A stretch of DNA of 64,000 nucleotides from Novosphingobium sp. 18050 (GCF_902706195.1 NZ_CACSJO010000021.1:1-64000); one strand, 5' to 3'. Shown: positions 7,787-16,524, counted from the stretch's first letter. The notes: generated by a model from the sequence alone, not told the origin. Translations and numbers: made by a program.

Positions 7787-8638
7787 CTAACCGTTCACGA
7801 TGATTCCGCCATTTGGATGGAGCACCTGCCCGGACATGTAGCTGGAATCCTCGCAGGCGAGGAACAGGAAGGCGGGCGCGACTTCATTGGGCTGTCCCGG
7901 CCGCCCCATGGGCGTGCTCTTGCCAAAATGCTCCAGCTTTTCCGGTTTCGCGCCGCCGCATGGATTAAGCGGGGTCCAGATCGGTCCTGGTGCGACCGCA
8001 TTCACGCGAATGCCATCGCCGACCAGATTTTCCGACAATGACCGAGTAAAGGCCGTAATCGCGCCCTTAGTCGAGCTATAGTCGAGCAAATCCTTGCTGC
8101 CCTGGTACATGGTGACGCTCGTGCAATTGACGACCACCGCGCCCGGCTTGAGGTGTGGAAGCGCGGCCTGCGTCAGGAAGAACATTCCGAATATGTTGGT
8201 TTGGAAAGTCCGACGCAGCTGTTCCTCGGTTATGTCTGTGATGTCCTCATCGGGATGCTGCTCGCCAGCGTTGTTGACGAGAATGTCGATCCTGCCGAAA
8301 GCATCGAGCGTCTTGCGTACGATCTCATCGCTAAACTCTTTCCCGCCTATATCGCCGCGGATGGTGATCGCCTTGCGGCCTTCGGCCTCGACGATCCGCT
8401 TTGTTTCGACGGCATCGTCATCTTCGAGCAGATAGACGATAGCGATGTTAGCGCCCTCACAAGCATAAAGCGCCGCTACGGCGCGTCCGATGCCGCTGTC
8501 GGCGCCAGTGATGATCGCTACCTTGTCCTTGAGACGCTCGGAACCCTTATAGCGAGGCTGCCATTCGGGCTTTGGGTCGAGTTTGCTTTCATGCCCGGGA
8601 AGCGCATCTTCGTGGATCATCTGGGCGGTCTCGGTCAT
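7787..8638 (-). CDS. Short-chain dehydrogenase/reductase, general-stress type
   Basis: A 283-residue classical SDR with an N-terminal extension (HESKLDPKPEWQPRYKGSER) typical of the YdaD/GSP39 stress subgroup. The NAD(P)-binding motif is TGADSGIG, the NNAG motif is present (LVNNAGEQ), and the catalytic YSSTK follows a Ser-containing VNCTSVTMYQG. The start at 8636-8638 has AAAGGAG eight bases upstream; earlier in-frame codons lack a ribosome site. It is divergent from the flavodoxin-type gene at 8744. The substrate is not predictable; a sugar or aldehyde is likely. Confidence 0.93.
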   Translation of the reverse strand: MTETAQMIHEDALPGHESKLDPKPEWQPRYKGSERLKDKVAIITGADSGIGRAVAALYACEGANIAIVYLLEDDDAVETKRIVEAEGRKAITIRGDIGGKEFSDEIVRKTLDAFGRIDILVNNAGEQHPDEDITDITEEQLRRTFQTNIFGMFFLTQAALPHLKPGAVVVNCTSVTMYQGSKDLLDYSSTKGAITAFTRSLSENLVGDGIRVNAVAPGPIWTPLNPCGGAKPEKLEHFGKSTPMGRPGQPNEVAPAFLFLACEDSSYMSGQVLHPNGGIIVNG

Positions 8639-8743
8639 TGCGCATCTCCTTTGAAGGCAGAACTCTTTTCCCGCCGATGAGTTCTCCTGTCTGTGAACGG
8701 ATGATCGCACGCATGCGTCAGCCGACACCAAAGGAGATGATCG

Positions 8744-9352
8744 ATGCCACTCAAGGCCCTGGCTCTCAATTGCACGCTCAAGAGCGACGCGAACGAGGCA
8801 AGCTCAACCGACGTGATGATCGCGGTGCTGAAACACGCATTTTCCGAGCGTCAGGTTACGATCACAGAGACGGTGCGGGTGGCAGCGCTCGATATCAAAG
8901 CCGGAGTGACATCCGACGAAGGTGACGGCGATGCCTGGCCTGCGCTGCGCGAGAAAATACTCGCGCACGACATCCTCATCTTCGGCGGCCCGATCTGGAT
9001 GGGGCAGATATCCAGCATCGCCAAGCGCGTGCTCGAACGGATGGACGCTTTTCTCTCGGAGACAGACGATCAGGGCCGCATGCCGAGCTACGGGAAAGTT
9101 GCGGTGGCGGCGAGCGTTGGCAACGAGGACGGCGCGCATTTTTCATCCGCCCAGCTTTTCCAGGCTCTGAATGATGTAGGCTGGACCATTCCAGCGGTCG
9201 CGGGATGCTACTGGGTCGGAGAGGCTATGGCGTCTACGGATTTCAAGGATTTGGCGACGACGCCGGACAAGGTGACGGAGACTGCAAAGATGGTGGCTGG
9301 CAACGCTGCGCATCTGGCCGGTTTGCTGCAGAAAAACCCCTATCCTGGCTAA
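8744..9352 (+). CDS. Flavodoxin-fold NAD(P)H-dependent oxidoreductase
   Basis: A 202-residue protein with the flavodoxin/FMN-reductase fold: LNCTLK near the N-terminus forms the FMN phosphate loop and DILIFGGPIWMGQ is the second FMN-binding segment (P-x-W as in WrbA-like and related reductases). AAGGAGATG precedes the start by about seven bases. It is divergent from the SDR gene and shares the intergenic region 8639-8743 with it. It probably uses FMN to reduce quinones or similar compounds during stress. Confidence 0.9.
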   Translation: MPLKALALNCTLKSDANEASSTDVMIAVLKHAFSERQVTITETVRVAALDIKAGVTSDEGDGDAWPALREKILAHDILIFGGPIWMGQISSIAKRVLERMDAFLSETDDQGRMPSYGKVAVAASVGNEDGAHFSSAQLFQALNDVGWTIPAVAGCYWVGEAMASTDFKDLATTPDKVTETAKMVAGNAAHLAGLLQKNPYPG

Positions 9353-9394
9353 GCCGACATCCTAGCTCCGATCAGCATCCATGGAGAAAGCTTC

Positions 9395-9835
9395 GTGAAA
9401 GATACAGGATGGATTGCCGCAGCGGAGTTCGTGCGACATCCGTCAATGGTCGGCTCGGCCTTTCCCGCAAGCGCCCGAATGGTGCGCCGCATGCTGGCCC
9501 CGTTGGACTGGTCTAAAATCAAGGCCCTAGCTATATCGGCGCAGGAGCTTGCGGCACAGCCGACTGCATTCTTACCGGCCTGCCTGCCGTTCTCGACGCT
9601 GGGCGATGCAGAGGCGGAGATTATCATGCACGAGACCGCCCTTGCGCTAAGGCCGACCGGTGTTCTTGCGGCATATCAGATGCGTACTGCCATCCGCCAT
9701 CTCATCGACCGCAATTTTGCCCAGGTGCGGCGAGACCTTGAATGGTGCAACATACCGCCCTGTCATCTTTATTGGGCGGCCAGTCCGTTTAAAGCCCCGA
9801 AAATTGCCGGGCTTCAGGTCATATCCAGCCAATAG
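9395..9835 (+). pseudogene. SAM-dependent methyltransferase with the cofactor-binding core lost
   Basis: The 5' part (WIAAAEFVRHPSMVGSAFPA then ARMVRRMLAPLDWSKIK) and the 3' part (LPFSTL, then LRPTGVLAAYQM and WCNIPPCHLYWA) match the two ends of a phospholipid N-methyltransferase-like family common in sphingomonads. The piece between them, which normally carries the glycine-rich SAM motif (EYGPGSG type), is missing. In its place is a short stretch whose plus-one frame reads ADCILTGL, followed by a tandem CTGC duplication that restores the frame. So a deletion and a compensating four-base insertion left an open but presumably inactive frame of 146 codons. Confidence 0.75.
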
Positions 9836-9933
9836 ACGCTATGCGGCCCGGGTGGACTTCGATCCCGTATAGGACGGGCCAAAGCGCGATTTCTAGCAAT
9901 CAGGATATTGCAGCCAACGGATCAAAACAGATC

Positions 9934-9958
9934 GGGACGAATTGGCAACTGCCGCGTT
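9934..9958 (+). promoter_or_regulatory. Candidate EcfG (general stress) promoter of the KGG gene
   Basis: GGGAC (9934-9938), a 16-base spacer, CGTT (9955-9958). The alphaproteobacterial EcfG consensus is GGAAC-N16/17-CGTT, so there is one mismatch. It ends 38 bases before the KGG gene start. Confidence 0.45.
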
Positions 9959-9996
9959 CAAAGGATTGGCGGGGGTTACTAACAAGGAGAAGGATC

Positions 9997-10293
9997 ATGC
10001 CTCGCGGAGACAAGTCGAGCTACACCGACAAGCAGAAGCGCAAGGCCGAGCATATCGAGGAGGGCTATGAGGACCGCGGTGTAGGCAAGGAGGAAGCAGA
10101 GAGGCGCGCCTGGGCGACGGTCAACAAGGAGTCCGGGGGCGGAAACAAATCTGGCTCCGGCCGGGGCAAGAACGAAAACCACGAGAGTTCGCGCAAAGGT
10201 GGCCGCAAGGGCGGATCGGGCCAGAGCGCGGAAAAGCGCTCTGCGGCTGCGAAAAAGGGCTGGGAAACCCGCCGACGCAAGGGAAATTCCTGA
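9997..10293 (+). CDS. Small KGG-repeat stress protein
   Basis: A 98-residue, very basic and hydrophilic protein. The N-terminal half (YTDKQKRKAEHIEEGYEDRG then AERRAWATVNKESGG) is a conserved region often annotated as plasmid stabilisation protein; the C-terminal part has KGGRKGG and AAKKGWETRRR, the KGG motif of stress-induced proteins. AAGGAGAAGG immediately precedes the ATG at 9997. It is likely an intrinsically disordered, possibly DNA-associated stress protein. A one-base overlap (TGATG) joins it to a 45-codon frame downstream. Confidence 0.82.
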   Translation: MPRGDKSSYTDKQKRKAEHIEEGYEDRGVGKEEAERRAWATVNKESGGGNKSGSGRGKNENHESSRKGGRKGGSGQSAEKRSAAAKKGWETRRRKGNS

Positions 10294-10430
10294 TGTGGAT
10301 CCACCCGGCCAAGCTCGGCGGCGTACAGGTCTGGCGCCAGGTCGCGGACACTGAGAAACCTGACATCCGGGTCACCGTCATCCGCCAGGTTGGCAATTGC
10401 CCTACCTGCCTGTCTCGATCGGCCTCATAG
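10293..10430 (+). CDS. Possible small protein coupled to the KGG gene
   Basis: A 45-residue frame starting on the ATG of the TGATG at the KGG stop. It begins MWIHPAKLGGVQVWRQVADT and ends with a CPTC motif. The overlap suggests translational coupling, but the sequence matches no family I know and it could be chance. Confidence 0.3.
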   Translation: MWIHPAKLGGVQVWRQVADTEKPDIRVTVIRQVGNCPTCLSRSAS

Positions 10431-10552
10431 AGGATCCGGTGGAGCAATGCAGTGGTTCACTCTGGCTGCGGAGTGGAGTTGCGCTCGTGTCATCCGACGG
10501 CTTTGAATATGAAATCCGTGACCGCGTAACGCTGTGCCGCATCGCGCAATAA
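10364..10552 (+). other. Open stretch that resembles the C-terminus of a lost gene
   Basis: A 62-codon frame with no ATG start near its upstream limit reads protein-like toward its end (VEQCSGSLWLRSGVALVSSD, then GFEYEIRDRVTLCRIAQ and TAA). It may be the remainder of a small DUF-type protein. Otherwise 10431-10649 shows no gene. Confidence 0.25.
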
Positions 10553-10649
10553 ACCATTTTGTGACGGGACACATGCCCAGATGAAATTCCGCGAATAACC
10601 GATGTGTGCGAAGCCATCAGGCTCTCGCATCGACGATCCACGGGCTCCA

Positions 10650-11318
10650 TCACTGCTCGTCGGGAGATGTTGGGACATCTCTTTCATGCGCGACCGGCAG
10701 GTGCCATCCCCGACGGATCGCCATCATCCGCAGCCAGAAGCAGACGAGGCCTCCGCCGAGCGCGGTGACGATGATCGGTAGATGCAGCAAGCTGCCGCCC
10801 ACCACGACCGCCGCGCCGGCCAACGCTGCCACCGCATAGAGGTCAGAGCGAAGCACGACCGGAATTTCGGCGAGCAGCACGTCACGGGCGACGCCGCCGC
10901 CAATGCCGGTCAACATCCCCAGCAGTGCGGCCATGACCGGGTTCAAACCATAGGCTTGCGCCTTTTCCGTCCCTGCGACGGCGAACAGGGCCAGGCCCGC
11001 AGCATCGAGCATACGGACCGGATTGCGCAACTTCTCAATCAGGGGGGACCAGGAAAAGCATAGCAGCCCCGCCGCGAGTGACACCGCCAGATAGCGCCAA
11101 TCTTTCAGCGCCGCGGGCGGCGCCGCGCCGATTAGCAGATCGCGGGCGATCCCGCCGGAGGTGGAGGCCGCGAAGGACAGCACGAGGATCCCGAATATAT
11201 CCAGTCGCCGCCTGACCCCCGCCATCGCGCCGCTGAGCGCAAAGGCGAACGTCCCGCCAAGATCGAGCACGAGCACGAGCGTCCGCAGCAGTTCGTCCGT
11301 CGCCCGCGCGTCAATCAT
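10650..11318 (-). CDS. TRIC-type cation channel family (UPF0126) membrane protein
   Basis: A 222-residue inner-membrane protein with about seven hydrophobic segments arranged as two homologous halves, each with a glycine-rich motif (STSGGIARDLLIG and GIGGGVARDVLLAE). This is the bacterial trimeric intracellular cation channel family, proposed to pass monovalent cations such as potassium. The C-terminal tail is hydrophilic. It is followed on the same strand upstream by the M20 hydrolase gene (gap 24 bases), possibly one operon. Confidence 0.92.
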   Translation of the reverse strand: MIDARATDELLRTLVLVLDLGGTFAFALSGAMAGVRRRLDIFGILVLSFAASTSGGIARDLLIGAAPPAALKDWRYLAVSLAAGLLCFSWSPLIEKLRNPVRMLDAAGLALFAVAGTEKAQAYGLNPVMAALLGMLTGIGGGVARDVLLAEIPVVLRSDLYAVAALAGAAVVVGGSLLHLPIIVTALGGGLVCFWLRMMAIRRGWHLPVAHERDVPTSPDEQ

Positions 11319-11342
11319 CGTTGCGGGGAACCTGAAAAACGA

Positions 11343-12614
11343 TCATCGAGCCGCGTTCCATGCCAGCGCCGCCGCGACCATCGCTTCCACTCCGGTTGCT
11401 AGCGTCGGGTGCAGTACCGGCGCGAACTTCGGGCTGTGGTTGACCGGCAGTTCGTTCAGCCGCCCGTCCGCCTTGGCCTTGGCATAAAGCGCGGGATCGG
11501 TGCCGCCGACGAACCAGAAGACCGAGGGCGCATGCCATTCCGTGCCGAAGCATCCGAAATCCTCGCTCGCAGGGGCCGGGCCGGTATGATGGACGCGTTC
11601 GGCAGAGAAATGCGCGCGAAACGCCTCGGCAATTCGGTCGCTCGACGCTTTGTCGTTGACGTTGAGCGGATAGCTATCGAGCGACGTGATCTCCGGCGGC
11701 CGGGGGGCGCCCGACGCCTCGGCCTCGGCGTTCACGATCCGCGTGATCGCCGCGAGCACCCGCTTGCGCACCCCCTCGTCAAACGTGCGGACATTCAGCT
11801 TGATGAGCGCTTCATCCGGGATGACATTCTCCTTGGTGCCGGCCTGGAGCACGCCGACCGTGACGACGGCGGCCTCGGTTGCCGCGACCTCGCGTGAGAC
11901 GATGGTCTGCAAACGCAGGACAACCGAGGCCGCCATGACCACCGGATCGATGCTGGCCTGCGGCATCGAGCCATGCGCGCCGCGCCCGAACAGACGGATC
12001 TGCAAGCTGTCCGCCGCCGAGGTGATTGGCCCGGCGCTCCCGGCGACCGTCCCAGCCGGGCCGACCATGACGTGCTGGCCCAGCACCACATCGGGCTTGG
12101 GAAAGCGAGTAACCAAGCCGTCATCGATCATCGCTCGCGCGCCCTGTGCGGTTTCCTCGCCTGGCTGGAACAGCACGATCAGTGTGCCTCGCCAGGCATC
12201 GCGGGTGCGGGCGAACAAGGCGCTCGCTCCCATCAGCCACGCCACATGCATGTCATGCCCGCAGGCATGGGCCACCGGCACCGTCTTGCCGGTGGGATCG
12301 GTCGCCGAAACCGTGCTGGCATAATCGAGCCCGGTCGCTTCTTGTACCGGCAAGGCGTCCATGTCGGCGCGCAGCATGACGGTCGGGCCGTCGCCGTTAC
12401 GCAGCAGGCCGACGACGCCGGTTTTCCCAACGCCGGTCGTCACCTCATAGCCGTTGTCCGCCAGATGTTTGGCTGCGATTCCGGCGGTGCGGGTTTCCTG
12501 CATCGAAAGTTCGGGGTGGGCGTGGACGTCCTTGTAGGTCGTCTCCAGCGTTGGTAGCAGATCAGGGAGACTGGCCAGAAGGCGCGTCAGCGAATCGGTT
12601 TGAGCATCGTTCAT
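11343..12614 (-). CDS. M20 family metallo-amidohydrolase
   Basis: A 423-residue M20D peptidase/amidohydrolase (hippurate or N-acyl amino acid hydrolase type). Metal-binding motifs are visible: RADMDALPV, HACGHDMHVA, the catalytic PGEETAQGA and the late ASEDFG. A dimerisation lid domain lies between (GRGAHGSMPQASIDPVV). The start at 12612-12614 is set by AGGAG eight bases upstream. It likely hydrolyses N-acylated or aromatic amide substrates in the cytoplasm. It is in a row with the FMN reductase and TRIC genes on the minus strand. Confidence 0.94.
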   Translation of the reverse strand: MNDAQTDSLTRLLASLPDLLPTLETTYKDVHAHPELSMQETRTAGIAAKHLADNGYEVTTGVGKTGVVGLLRNGDGPTVMLRADMDALPVQEATGLDYASTVSATDPTGKTVPVAHACGHDMHVAWLMGASALFARTRDAWRGTLIVLFQPGEETAQGARAMIDDGLVTRFPKPDVVLGQHVMVGPAGTVAGSAGPITSAADSLQIRLFGRGAHGSMPQASIDPVVMAASVVLRLQTIVSREVAATEAAVVTVGVLQAGTKENVIPDEALIKLNVRTFDEGVRKRVLAAITRIVNAEAEASGAPRPPEITSLDSYPLNVNDKASSDRIAEAFRAHFSAERVHHTGPAPASEDFGCFGTEWHAPSVFWFVGGTDPALYAKAKADGRLNELPVNHSPKFAPVLHPTLATGVEAMVAAALAWNAAR

Positions 12615-12632
12615 GGAAAGCACTCCTGCAGT

Positions 12633-13205
12633 TCAAGCGTCTTTCGGCAGCACCGACAGCACCCTGGCGATGAAGGTGTGGAACTCCTCCATATAGCCCC
12701 GCAGGAACGCCTCGGTGGATTCGACCGTCACCTCGCCGCTGTCGCTGATCAGACCGGGCGTGAACTGGATATAGGCTTCAGGCGCGTTCATCTGGGGTGA
12801 ATTGCAGAAACCCAGCACGCTGCGCAGGCTCTGCTGGGCGATGGCGGTGCCGATCGCGCCGGGCGAGGTGCCGATGACGGCCGACGGTTTGTGTGTGAAG
12901 CTGTTGGTGCCATAGGGCCGGCTCGCCCAGTCGATGGCGTTCTTGAGGCCGCCCGGGATCGAACGATTATATTCCGGCGTCACGAACAACAGCGCATCGA
13001 CCGCCTTGAGCGCATCCTTGAACGCGCGCGCTGCCGGCGGGAAATCCGCGTCATAATCATAGCTGTAGAGCGGCAACTCGGCGAACGAGATCTCGGTGAA
13101 GGTGAGATTTTCGGGGGCCAGGCGGATGAGGGCACCCGCCAGCTTGCGGTTGATGGACTCCTTGGCGAGGCTGCCGATGAGGTAGCCGACTTTATAGTGC
13201 TTCAT
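12633..13205 (-). CDS. NADPH-dependent FMN reductase
   Basis: A 190-residue flavodoxin-fold reductase: VGYLIGSLAKESINRKLA is the FMN phosphate loop, VTPEYNRSIPGGLKNAIDW is the highly conserved flavin-contact motif, and VIGTSPGAIGTA follows. This is the ChrR/YieF/AzoR-like group that reduces quinones, chromate or azo compounds. The start at 13203-13205 is preceded by AAAGGA. It lies 18 bases upstream of the M20 gene on the same strand. Confidence 0.94.
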   Translation of the reverse strand: MKHYKVGYLIGSLAKESINRKLAGALIRLAPENLTFTEISFAELPLYSYDYDADFPPAARAFKDALKAVDALLFVTPEYNRSIPGGLKNAIDWASRPYGTNSFTHKPSAVIGTSPGAIGTAIAQQSLRSVLGFCNSPQMNAPEAYIQFTPGLISDSGEVTVESTEAFLRGYMEEFHTFIARVLSVLPKDA

Positions 13206-13276
13206 GGTGCGTCCTTTCATTTGTGGGATCGAGGGAGGCTGCTGCGGAGGCCCCGCAGCCGCTCTTCTTGACAATG

Positions 13277-14764
13277 TCAGCCTTCGCCCATGCCTTCGGC
13301 GGGCTGTGGAGCGGCGCCAGCGCGGACCTTGGCCTCGATCTTCTGGCCGACATCGGCATCGATGCTCTTCCAGTAGGCGAAGGCACGGCTTAGCACCGGC
13401 TCGCGTACCCCACCGAGCAGGCTACCCGCGACCTGGTCGACCAACTTCGCGCGCTGGTCGTCGTTGAACACCTCGCGTACCAATAGGCCCGGCTGGGTGA
13501 AATCGTCATCCTCAGCATGGAGCGTGTAGGCGCTACGCACCATGTCGCCGTCGGCTTCCCAGCCATCGGCCGCCGGTCCCTCTTCGTCGGCCCATGACCG
13601 CCCGCTGCTGTTCGGCACATAAACCGCAGCGTTGCCGCTATGCTCGTAGGCCATCTGGCCGTCGAACATATAGGTATTGACCGGCACCTTCGGCTTGTTG
13701 ACCGGCAACTGGTGGAAATTGGTGCCAATGCGGTTCCGCTGGGCGTCGGCGTAGGCGAACGCGCGGCCGAGCAGCATCTTATCGGGCGACAGACCGATGC
13801 CCGGAACGACATTCCCCGGCGAGAACGCCGCCTGTTCGATCTGGGCGAAGAAGTTTTCCGGGTTGCGGTTGAGCGTCATCGTACCCACGGGAATCAGCGG
13901 ATAGTCCTTGTGCGACAAGGTCTTGGTCAGGTCGAACGGATTGACGCGATAGGCCTTCGCCTCGGCATAGGGCATGATCTGCACCGACACGTCCCACACC
14001 GGATGCTCGCCGCGCGTGATCGCCTCGAACAGGTCACGGCGGTGGAAATCGGCATCCGCCCCGGCCATCGCCGCCGCTTCGGCGTTGCTGAAAAATGCCA
14101 CGCCCTGACGGGTGTGGAAATGATATTTGACCCAGAATTTCTCGCCGGCGGCGTTGACCCACATATAGGTGTGCGAGCCATAGCCGTTCATGTGGCGCCA
14201 GGTGCGCGGCAGGCCTCGCTCACCCATGAGGTAGGTTACCTGATGCGCGGTTTCGGGATTGTTGGTCCAGAAATCCCACTGCATGTGATTGTCGCGCAGG
14301 CCTGAATCCGGAAGTCGCTTCTGGCTGCGGATGAAATGCGGGAATTTCATCGGATCGCGCACGAAGAAGACCGGCGTGTTGTTGCCGACGAGATCGTAAT
14401 TGCCCTCGTCGGTATAGAATTTGAGACTGAACCCGCGCACGTCGCGCCAGGTATCCGGGCTGCCCTGTTCACCCGCCACAGTGGAGAAGCGCGCCAGCAT
14501 GTCGGTCTTCGCGCCCTTCTGGAACAGCGCGGCCTTGGTATAGGCGGAGACGTCCTCGGTGACCTCCAGAACGCCGAACGCGCCCGAACCCTTGGCGTGC
14601 GGCTGCCGCTCGGGCACCTTCTCGCGATTGAAATGCGCCATCTGCTCCAGGAAATGCACATCATGGAGCAGGATGGGACCATCCGGGCCGATCGTCAGCG
14701 AATTGCGGTCGCTGGCAGCCGGCGCGCCGGTGCTCATCGTCGAGCCGGTCGGTGTCTTGCTCAT
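13277..14764 (-). CDS. katA: Haem catalase, small-subunit (clade 3) type
   Basis: A 495-residue monofunctional catalase. The distal haem histidine is in ERQPHAKGSGAFG, the conserved asparagine region is NHMQWDFW, and the proximal haem tyrosine is in the R-x-F-x-Y motif GRAFAYADAQRNRIG. NADPH-binding residues of the small-subunit type are plausible in the central domain. The start at 14762-14764 (MSKTPTGSTM) follows GAGGAGG. It decomposes hydrogen peroxide. With the SDR, reductases and KGG protein it makes this a stress-defence block of the donor replicon. The left end of transposon copy A is 114 bases upstream of its start and may have replaced part of its promoter region. Confidence 0.96.
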   Translation of the reverse strand: MSKTPTGSTMSTGAPAASDRNSLTIGPDGPILLHDVHFLEQMAHFNREKVPERQPHAKGSGAFGVLEVTEDVSAYTKAALFQKGAKTDMLARFSTVAGEQGSPDTWRDVRGFSLKFYTDEGNYDLVGNNTPVFFVRDPMKFPHFIRSQKRLPDSGLRDNHMQWDFWTNNPETAHQVTYLMGERGLPRTWRHMNGYGSHTYMWVNAAGEKFWVKYHFHTRQGVAFFSNAEAAAMAGADADFHRRDLFEAITRGEHPVWDVSVQIMPYAEAKAYRVNPFDLTKTLSHKDYPLIPVGTMTLNRNPENFFAQIEQAAFSPGNVVPGIGLSPDKMLLGRAFAYADAQRNRIGTNFHQLPVNKPKVPVNTYMFDGQMAYEHSGNAAVYVPNSSGRSWADEEGPAADGWEADGDMVRSAYTLHAEDDDFTQPGLLVREVFNDDQRAKLVDQVAGSLLGGVREPVLSRAFAYWKSIDADVGQKIEAKVRAGAAPQPAEGMGEG

Positions 14765-14878
14765 GGCATCCTCCTCATTCGCCGGATTACGGCACACTTA
14801 ATAAATGCGTTGTGATGTCTCTGGTCGGCACCCGTTGAACTCTATCATCAATCTCTTCCAGGCTCCGGCGTCAATTTC

Positions 14879-14916
14879 GGGGGCATCGCAGAATCTAGTC
14901 GTAAACGTACGCTAAG
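14879..14916 (+). repeat. Left inverted repeat, copy A
   Basis: 38-bp Tn3-type end, GGGGGCATCGCAGAATC... to ...GTACGCTAAG; matches the inverse of 20327-20364 except one base (CTAGTC against CTGGTC). Confidence 0.95.
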
Positions 14917-14986
14917 CCCAAAAGGGATGAGCGAACGGTAATTTGCGACGCGTCATCCGTTCCCTTTGAACGGCGGATTCTGGTGG

Positions 14987-15334
14987 TTAGCTGCCGTTCA
15001 GCGGTGGTCCGACTGGGCCAGCATCTGCCCGGACCGCAACTTTGATCGTCTTAAACCCGGCTCCCGTTGCGGCGCGACGAGCCAGTTTAACACACCGCGC
15101 CGGTGTATCTCCGGAATATGATAGAACAAGACCTAGTTTTCGATCAAACCTTGCCGCTAAATCATCCTGAAATTGCCGGGCGGTTAATCCAACATCACCT
15201 GTCCAGAACCAACACTCACCATCTCGAAACGTGACTGAAGCGCCATAAAAAGCAGCCTCGTCTAGTGGAGCTTGGGAGGACGATGCACTCCAACTTAGCG
15301 CTAAGACAGCAAGAAGGATGGAAGGGACGCTCAT
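14987..15334 (-). CDS. Small secreted hypothetical protein, transposon passenger (copy A)
   Basis: A 115-residue protein if started at the ATG 15332-15334, which opens directly into a signal peptide (MSVPSILLAVLALSWSASSS). The mature part has two cysteines (GECWFWTG and ARCVKLARRAATGAGFKTIK). The latter helix-strand pattern recalls the periplasmic domain of ExbD/TolR-like proteins, but the similarity is too weak for an assignment. It is conserved identically in copy B. Confidence 0.6.
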   Translation of the reverse strand: MSVPSILLAVLALSWSASSSQAPLDEAAFYGASVTFRDGECWFWTGDVGLTARQFQDDLAARFDRKLGLVLSYSGDTPARCVKLARRAATGAGFKTIKVAVRADAGPVGPPLNGS

Positions 15335-15426
15335 AACCGGAAACTGCACCCCGTCCGCGATGTCCGCAAGGGGGCGCAAGCTGCCGGGCGCGGAATATCG
15401 CTTTCGGGTGGATTGCGAACATGACG

Positions 15427-16524
15427 CTACGTCCGGCCAAGAGCCTCGACCGCATCTCCAATCCGCCAGCTATACCAAATATCATCCTGAACGAGGTGCA
15501 GCATGTCGCCCCTCCCGGCGACCAGCGCCGGTGAATCCCACACCAGATGCTCGGCAACCGACGGAAGCTCGTGTTCCGGCGGAACACGCTTGACGAGTGG
15601 CAATCGCCATGAAGCGAGCATCAGTACCTCTTCACCTTGACCGTCGCCACCTAACTCAACCAGCGCAATTCGCGCAGCATCATCTCTATAGCCGCCCGTG
15701 AGCAACGCATGGCGGCCGTCCGTGGCAATCGCATTAATTCCAAGTAGCTTGTTGCGCCACCACCGGACCGGTTGGCCGGCGCGCAGGTGAAGCAGTGGAA
15801 ATTCGGTGTAAGGGCATACCCACGCACCATCCTCAGTTACCGTCATAGCGCAGACGTCCGCCAAAAAACCGGCAGCGTCTGGCACTGGTCCGACCGGCAG
15901 CATCTCGCCGTCAGCAGCAAAGCAGGCCGCGACCACTGCCGTCTGATCGATATTCTCGGCAAGGCGATCCCAGTTGCTGGAAAGACCCTCGTCGAACCAG
16001 CCTACCCAAACACGGTCGGCGAGATCGACACCTAGATATTCGATAGCATCGCCGAGATGGAGCCGTGCTAGCAGCATGCCATCGGGAGCAAACAACCGGC
16101 CGTTTGGCTCGGCGCCGCCGTTCGTGTCAGCGATCAACCAGCGGCCATCCGGAAACCCGGCGAGTTCGAGCGAAGGGCGTTCAAGCGGCACCATCGGCCC
16201 GTCATGAAGAGTTAAGCCGTCGAATCGCCACAGACGGGCGGTACCATGCGCCGCCACCGGCTGTGGCCGCTCCGGCGAGTCAGCCGCAAGCGGCTCGGTC
16301 ACCTGTCGCCTCACCCGCGCCCAAGCGCCTGCGAGATCAACATTCGTGCCCAGCAAGCCCAGCGATCCATCAGGCAGCACCGTCATCGTTACTACCTGCC
16401 AACCAGAGGGTAACGGCGGCAGGTGCACGGTAGAATGAGGAAGGTCTGTCGCTTGCATGAGGCAACGAGTGAGCGCGTTCCAGAGCGGAGGCAAGGAATC
16501 GTTGGGCCTAAAGTCCTTTCCCAC
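15427..16524 (-). CDS. Unknown passenger protein with beta-propeller-like repeats (copy A)
   Basis: A 365-residue frame (GTG start at 16522-16524; an ATG at 16456-16458 is an alternative, neither has a clear ribosome site). It contains recurring strand patterns such as MTVLPDGSLGLLGT, LAGFPDGRWLIADT, LFAPDGMLLARL and MTVTEDGAWVCPY, suggesting a propeller of about six blades. There is no signal peptide or transmembrane helix. The family is not recognised. Between residues 121 and 140 it differs from the copy B protein at seven amino acids, although the rest of the protein is identical. Confidence 0.65.
   Translation of the reverse strand: MGKDFRPNDSLPPLWNALTRCLMQATDLPHSTVHLPPLPSGWQVVTMTVLPDGSLGLLGTNVDLAGAWARVRRQVTEPLAADSPERPQPVAAHGTARLWRFDGLTLHDGPMVPLERPSLELAGFPDGRWLIADTNGGAEPNGRLFAPDGMLLARLHLGDAIEYLGVDLADRVWVGWFDEGLSSNWDRLAENIDQTAVVAACFAADGEMLPVGPVPDAAGFLADVCAMTVTEDGAWVCPYTEFPLLHLRAGQPVRWWRNKLLGINAIATDGRHALLTGGYRDDAARIALVELGGDGQGEEVLMLASWRLPLVKRVPPEHELPSVAEHLVWDSPALVAGRGDMLHLVQDDIWYSWRIGDAVEALGRT

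Noticed and set aside
16107..16162. Diversity-generating retroelement as the cause of the variable patch
   Set aside because: No reverse transcriptase or template repeat in the window and the changes are not concentrated at adenines.
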